A stretch of DNA of 64,000 nt from Methylobacterium marchantiae. GTDB lineage: Bacteria; Pseudomonadota; Alphaproteobacteria; Rhizobiales; Beijerinckiaceae. Position numbers and translations under genes: made by a program. Where the stretch lies: NCBI RefSeq assembly GCF_022179405.1, contig NZ_BPQT01000015.1:183710-247709 (forward strand), in the 5' to 3' direction. The notes below the pieces were generated by a model. It searched no databases, was not told the origin of the DNA, and saw only the letters and a program-made list of their open reading frames with translations. This document shows positions 62,088 to 64,000 of this stretch, one piece after another (the stretch's first letter is position 1; each line of letters opens with the position of its first letter).

Positions 62088-62915
62088 ATGAAGTGGCCCG
62101 CCCCGTGCGCGATTTTTGCTTTGCTATTGTCCGCCTGCGGGACTACCCCGCCTCGCTTCGATCTTTCGGACAAGGGCTGGACTGACGAAGCACCATTCGT
62201 TCAAGCGGTAACCTCGCACATCCATTGTGAAATGAGAAATGCAGTTCTTGACACCTATGACAATTTGACAAACAATCACAATGATGCGGAATGGATGAAG
62301 ACGTGGTCGGCAAAAATTTCGCTAACTCTGAATGTAAACGAGATGACAGCGCTCAATCCGAGCGTGACAGTTGCAATGCCCAGCACCCTGGCGCTTGGTC
62401 TTGCCGGCTCACTTTCATCCGAGGCTTCGCGTGAGCTTGAGATAGACTGGTTCGCAGTGTTCAGCGAATATTTCAACGAGCGCCAGTTTCAGAATGTGCC
62501 CTGCGATACCGGAAGAGAACTTTATCCAATCGCGGGGACGCTGGGTTTGAAAGAAACACTTTTCTCGGCGGCGTTTCCCGCTAGTCTGAACAATAATATT
62601 TCTAATCCTTTTAAAAGTGGAGGGCGTCTCCAAGTAATTCAGCAAACAACGTACTTTTACATAAAGGCGGACGGAAATATAAACCCGGCGTGGAAATTTA
62701 CTGAGGTATCTGCAAATCAGGGCGGCAAATTTTTCGACGTTTCGCGAAACCGCAAAGATACCCTCCTCGTGACCATGGGGCCGACTCAACTAAAGGCCGC
62801 AGGTCGTCCGCTCAGGATTCCAGCACAGCCCGAGCCGATTGGCGCGGTTACTGAGTCACATTTTGCAAAGCAGATCGGCAATGCAGTTGCCAATGGAATT
62901 AATAACTTAAGGTGA
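62088..62915 (+). CDS. Putative lipoprotein of unknown function (low-GC island)
   Basis: A 275-residue protein with a lipoprotein signal (KWPAPCAIFALLLSACGTTP, lipobox Leu-Ser-Ala-Cys). The mature part is rich in Asn/Thr and beta-strand patterns (WSAKISLTLNVNEMTALNPS, ALGLAGSLSSEASRELEID) and contains DWFAVFSEYFNERQFQNVPC. No family is recognised. GC and codon use are clearly lower than in the rest of the window, which suggests horizontal acquisition. ATG 62088 begins the lipoprotein signal; the frame is open from 62055. A 3' partner gene follows nine bases on. Confidence 0.65.
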   Translation: MKWPAPCAIFALLLSACGTTPPRFDLSDKGWTDEAPFVQAVTSHIHCEMRNAVLDTYDNLTNNHNDAEWMKTWSAKISLTLNVNEMTALNPSVTVAMPSTLALGLAGSLSSEASRELEIDWFAVFSEYFNERQFQNVPCDTGRELYPIAGTLGLKETLFSAAFPASLNNNISNPFKSGGRLQVIQQTTYFYIKADGNINPAWKFTEVSANQGGKFFDVSRNRKDTLLVTMGPTQLKAAGRPLRIPAQPEPIGAVTESHFAKQIGNAVANGINNLR

Positions 62916-62924
62916 AGTTTGACC

Positions 62925-63176
62925 ATGACGATTCTGCCATTCATGATGACCTACGAAGAAGCATTACAAGTTGACGGGTTCGAAGTCTTTTCAGCCGAAG
63001 ATAAAGGTAAGCTGATACCGTCAACGAAAATGCAAGCTCTTATGATCAATTGTAATCTGAAAAAAAACTTTCATAAGGTTTGTGGGCAGTACACAGATTC
63101 TAGCACAGGGAAAACGGTCTATTCATACTGCGATGAGCGTGGACTATGTGGTGATCTGTTCCTGTCAGCGCCATAA
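62925..63176 (+). CDS. Small hypothetical protein, partner of lipoprotein gene
   Basis: An 83-residue protein (MTILPFMMTYEEALQVDGFE...) with low-GC codons like the upstream lipoprotein gene and nine bases after its stop, so likely co-transcribed. It has four Cys (INCNLKKNFHKVCGQY, YSYCDERGLCGDLF), which could bind metal or form disulphides. No signal peptide and no known family. TTG 62919 is an alternative start. Confidence 0.55.
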   Translation: MTILPFMMTYEEALQVDGFEVFSAEDKGKLIPSTKMQALMINCNLKKNFHKVCGQYTDSSTGKTVYSYCDERGLCGDLFLSAP

Positions 63177-63430
63177 GATTATAGTTGGCATTTAATCACT
63201 CATGACGCAAAATTGCTTAATTTACTGGCTTATAGGGTAATAATTGACTACGAACCGAATCTAGCTTGCGAACAAGTGGGCATTTGTAACCATCTTTGAT
63301 GGATCGAAACCCGACCCTGAGCACGGGTGCCACCCATCCGACCTCGACCACTGGCCTGCTCCGGCGCCGATGCCTCGGCGGTGGGTGACCTGCTCTTCCG
63401 GGTTCGCGGAGAGGCAGGTGGCTTTTGGGA

Positions 63431-63730
63431 TCAGGGCTTGGGCGTCTTCGCTTTCCCGGCCTCTGCCGCGCGGCTTTCCACCGAGGCCATGAAATCCTCC
63501 GGCGTCTTGTCGATGACGTCCCGGACGCTCCGCTGCAGCTTCGGGGCGTCTGGTGCCGGCGGGCAGCGGGGTTCCGGGCGCTTGGGTTCCGGGCGCTTGT
63601 CGAGGCCGGCCTGCAGCTCGGCCTCGAGGGAACCCCTCTTCTTGCACAGGATTCCGAGCTTCTCCCCGAAGGCGGCGTGCCTGTTCGGCACGACGTGACG
63701 CGGGAACGACCGTCTCTCACCATGAGTCAC
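63431..63730 (-). CDS. Hypothetical protein
   Basis: A 99-residue frame from GTG 63730. The segment AAFGEKLGILCKKRGSLEAE, then LQAGLDKRPEPKRPEPRCPP, and the end SVRDVIDKTPEDFMASVESR with AAEAGKAKTPKP show very high third-position GC and protein-like composition, unlike the other frames here. The start is uncertain. It contains two KRPEP units (15-bp direct repeat). No function can be assigned. Confidence 0.45.
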   Translation of the reverse strand: MTHGERRSFPRHVVPNRHAAFGEKLGILCKKRGSLEAELQAGLDKRPEPKRPEPRCPPAPDAPKLQRSVRDVIDKTPEDFMASVESRAAEAGKAKTPKP

Positions 63731-64000
63731 GGGCAGGTGCCGCCGGACGCCGCAGCGAGGGACAGGAAGCGCCCTCCGGTCCCGATCTCGCCGCTCGACC
63801 GATCCCGCCTGAGCCGCGCTGTCGGAGGGATGGATCAACCCGTGAGGGAGACCGGGCGGCCTGTCGGCGAAGGGCGAGCCGGCGATGCGCGTCGAGCCGG
63901 GTGATCCGGTCATTTTCCCCGTGACGCGATCGTGGGCTCGGAAGCCGCCCCGCCTGGTCTCCTCGACGCGCTTGACCGGCCTATCAGGGTGTTGAAGAAG

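Noticed and set aside
1-64000. tRNA, rRNA, CRISPR arrays, intact transposases or integrases
   Set aside because: No cloverleaf with CCA end, no regularly spaced short repeats and no transposase or integrase motif was seen by eye on either strand; a tRNA scan would be needed to exclude tRNAs fully.

Overview
The window is a GC-rich chromosomal segment of an alphaproteobacterium. Gene content and order point to Hyphomicrobiales, most likely Methylobacterium/Methylorubrum. The indications are an RNase E whose S1 domain is split by a long acidic insert, the glyA-nrdR-ribD-ribE-ribH-nusB-thiL block, cytochrome c divergent from kdsB-pheA, and TorF-type porins. This placement is inference; no 16S rRNA or other marker lies in the window. 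I see no rRNA, tRNA, CRISPR array or intact insertion sequence.

Layout. 1-3.5 kb: the end of an aldose 1-epimerase gene, then a GbsR/MarR regulator with a perfect inverted repeat over its own start codon, a DUF4166 protein, a membrane/SDR fusion and a YnfA-type protein. 3.4-9.7 kb (minus): ftsK, a TorF-like porin, amtB and glnK. 9.9-17.5 kb: tesB, a UbiH-type monooxygenase, ppa, a small membrane protein, a GNAT, a Cys phosphatase, pheA, kdsB and a membrane-anchored cytochrome c. 17.9-25.7 kb (plus): a probably exported FMN alpha-hydroxyacid dehydrogenase with an internal CxxCH, a partial yej-type peptide ABC operon (two binding proteins and YejB only), a GNAT and a frameshifted alpha/beta hydrolase. 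25.8-32.9 kb (minus): a four-gene MoxR/DUF58/BatA-DUF4159/VWA-like operon. 33.4-34.2 kb: two small unknown genes. 34.2-40.2 kb (minus): glyA, nrdR and the riboflavin/nusB/thiL genes. 40.3-40.9 kb: a DCC-family pseudogene with two in-frame TGA codons. 41.7-47.9 kb: an L,D-transpeptidase and a probable copper-handling cluster (DUF2946-like, a YcnI-PCu(A)C fusion, a TonB receptor). 48.5-51.1 kb: an AraC regulator, a HAD-SAK-like phosphatase and a kinase-fold-like protein. 51.2-59 kb: PBP1A, AmiC and RNase E. 59.4-61.6 kb: a second TorF-like porin, then a Gdx/SugE transporter divergent from a TetR regulator. 61.9-63.3 kb: a low-GC island with a lipoprotein and a small protein. The last 0.7 kb holds one hypothetical gene.

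Functional themes. There is a cell envelope and division block (FtsK, PBP1A, AmiC, L,D-transpeptidase, KdsB), nitrogen sensing and uptake (GlnK-AmtB), and one-carbon, folate and cofactor genes (GlyA, RibD/E/H, ThiL). Periplasmic redox and metal handling are represented by the cytochrome c, the CxxCH-bearing flavoenzyme and the copper cluster. Signs of gene decay or rearrangement are the frameshifted hydrolase, the DCC pseudogene, the yej operon lacking yejE/yejF, two copies of a dispersed palindromic repeat, and two porin paralogues in opposite orientation sharing a near-identical terminator.
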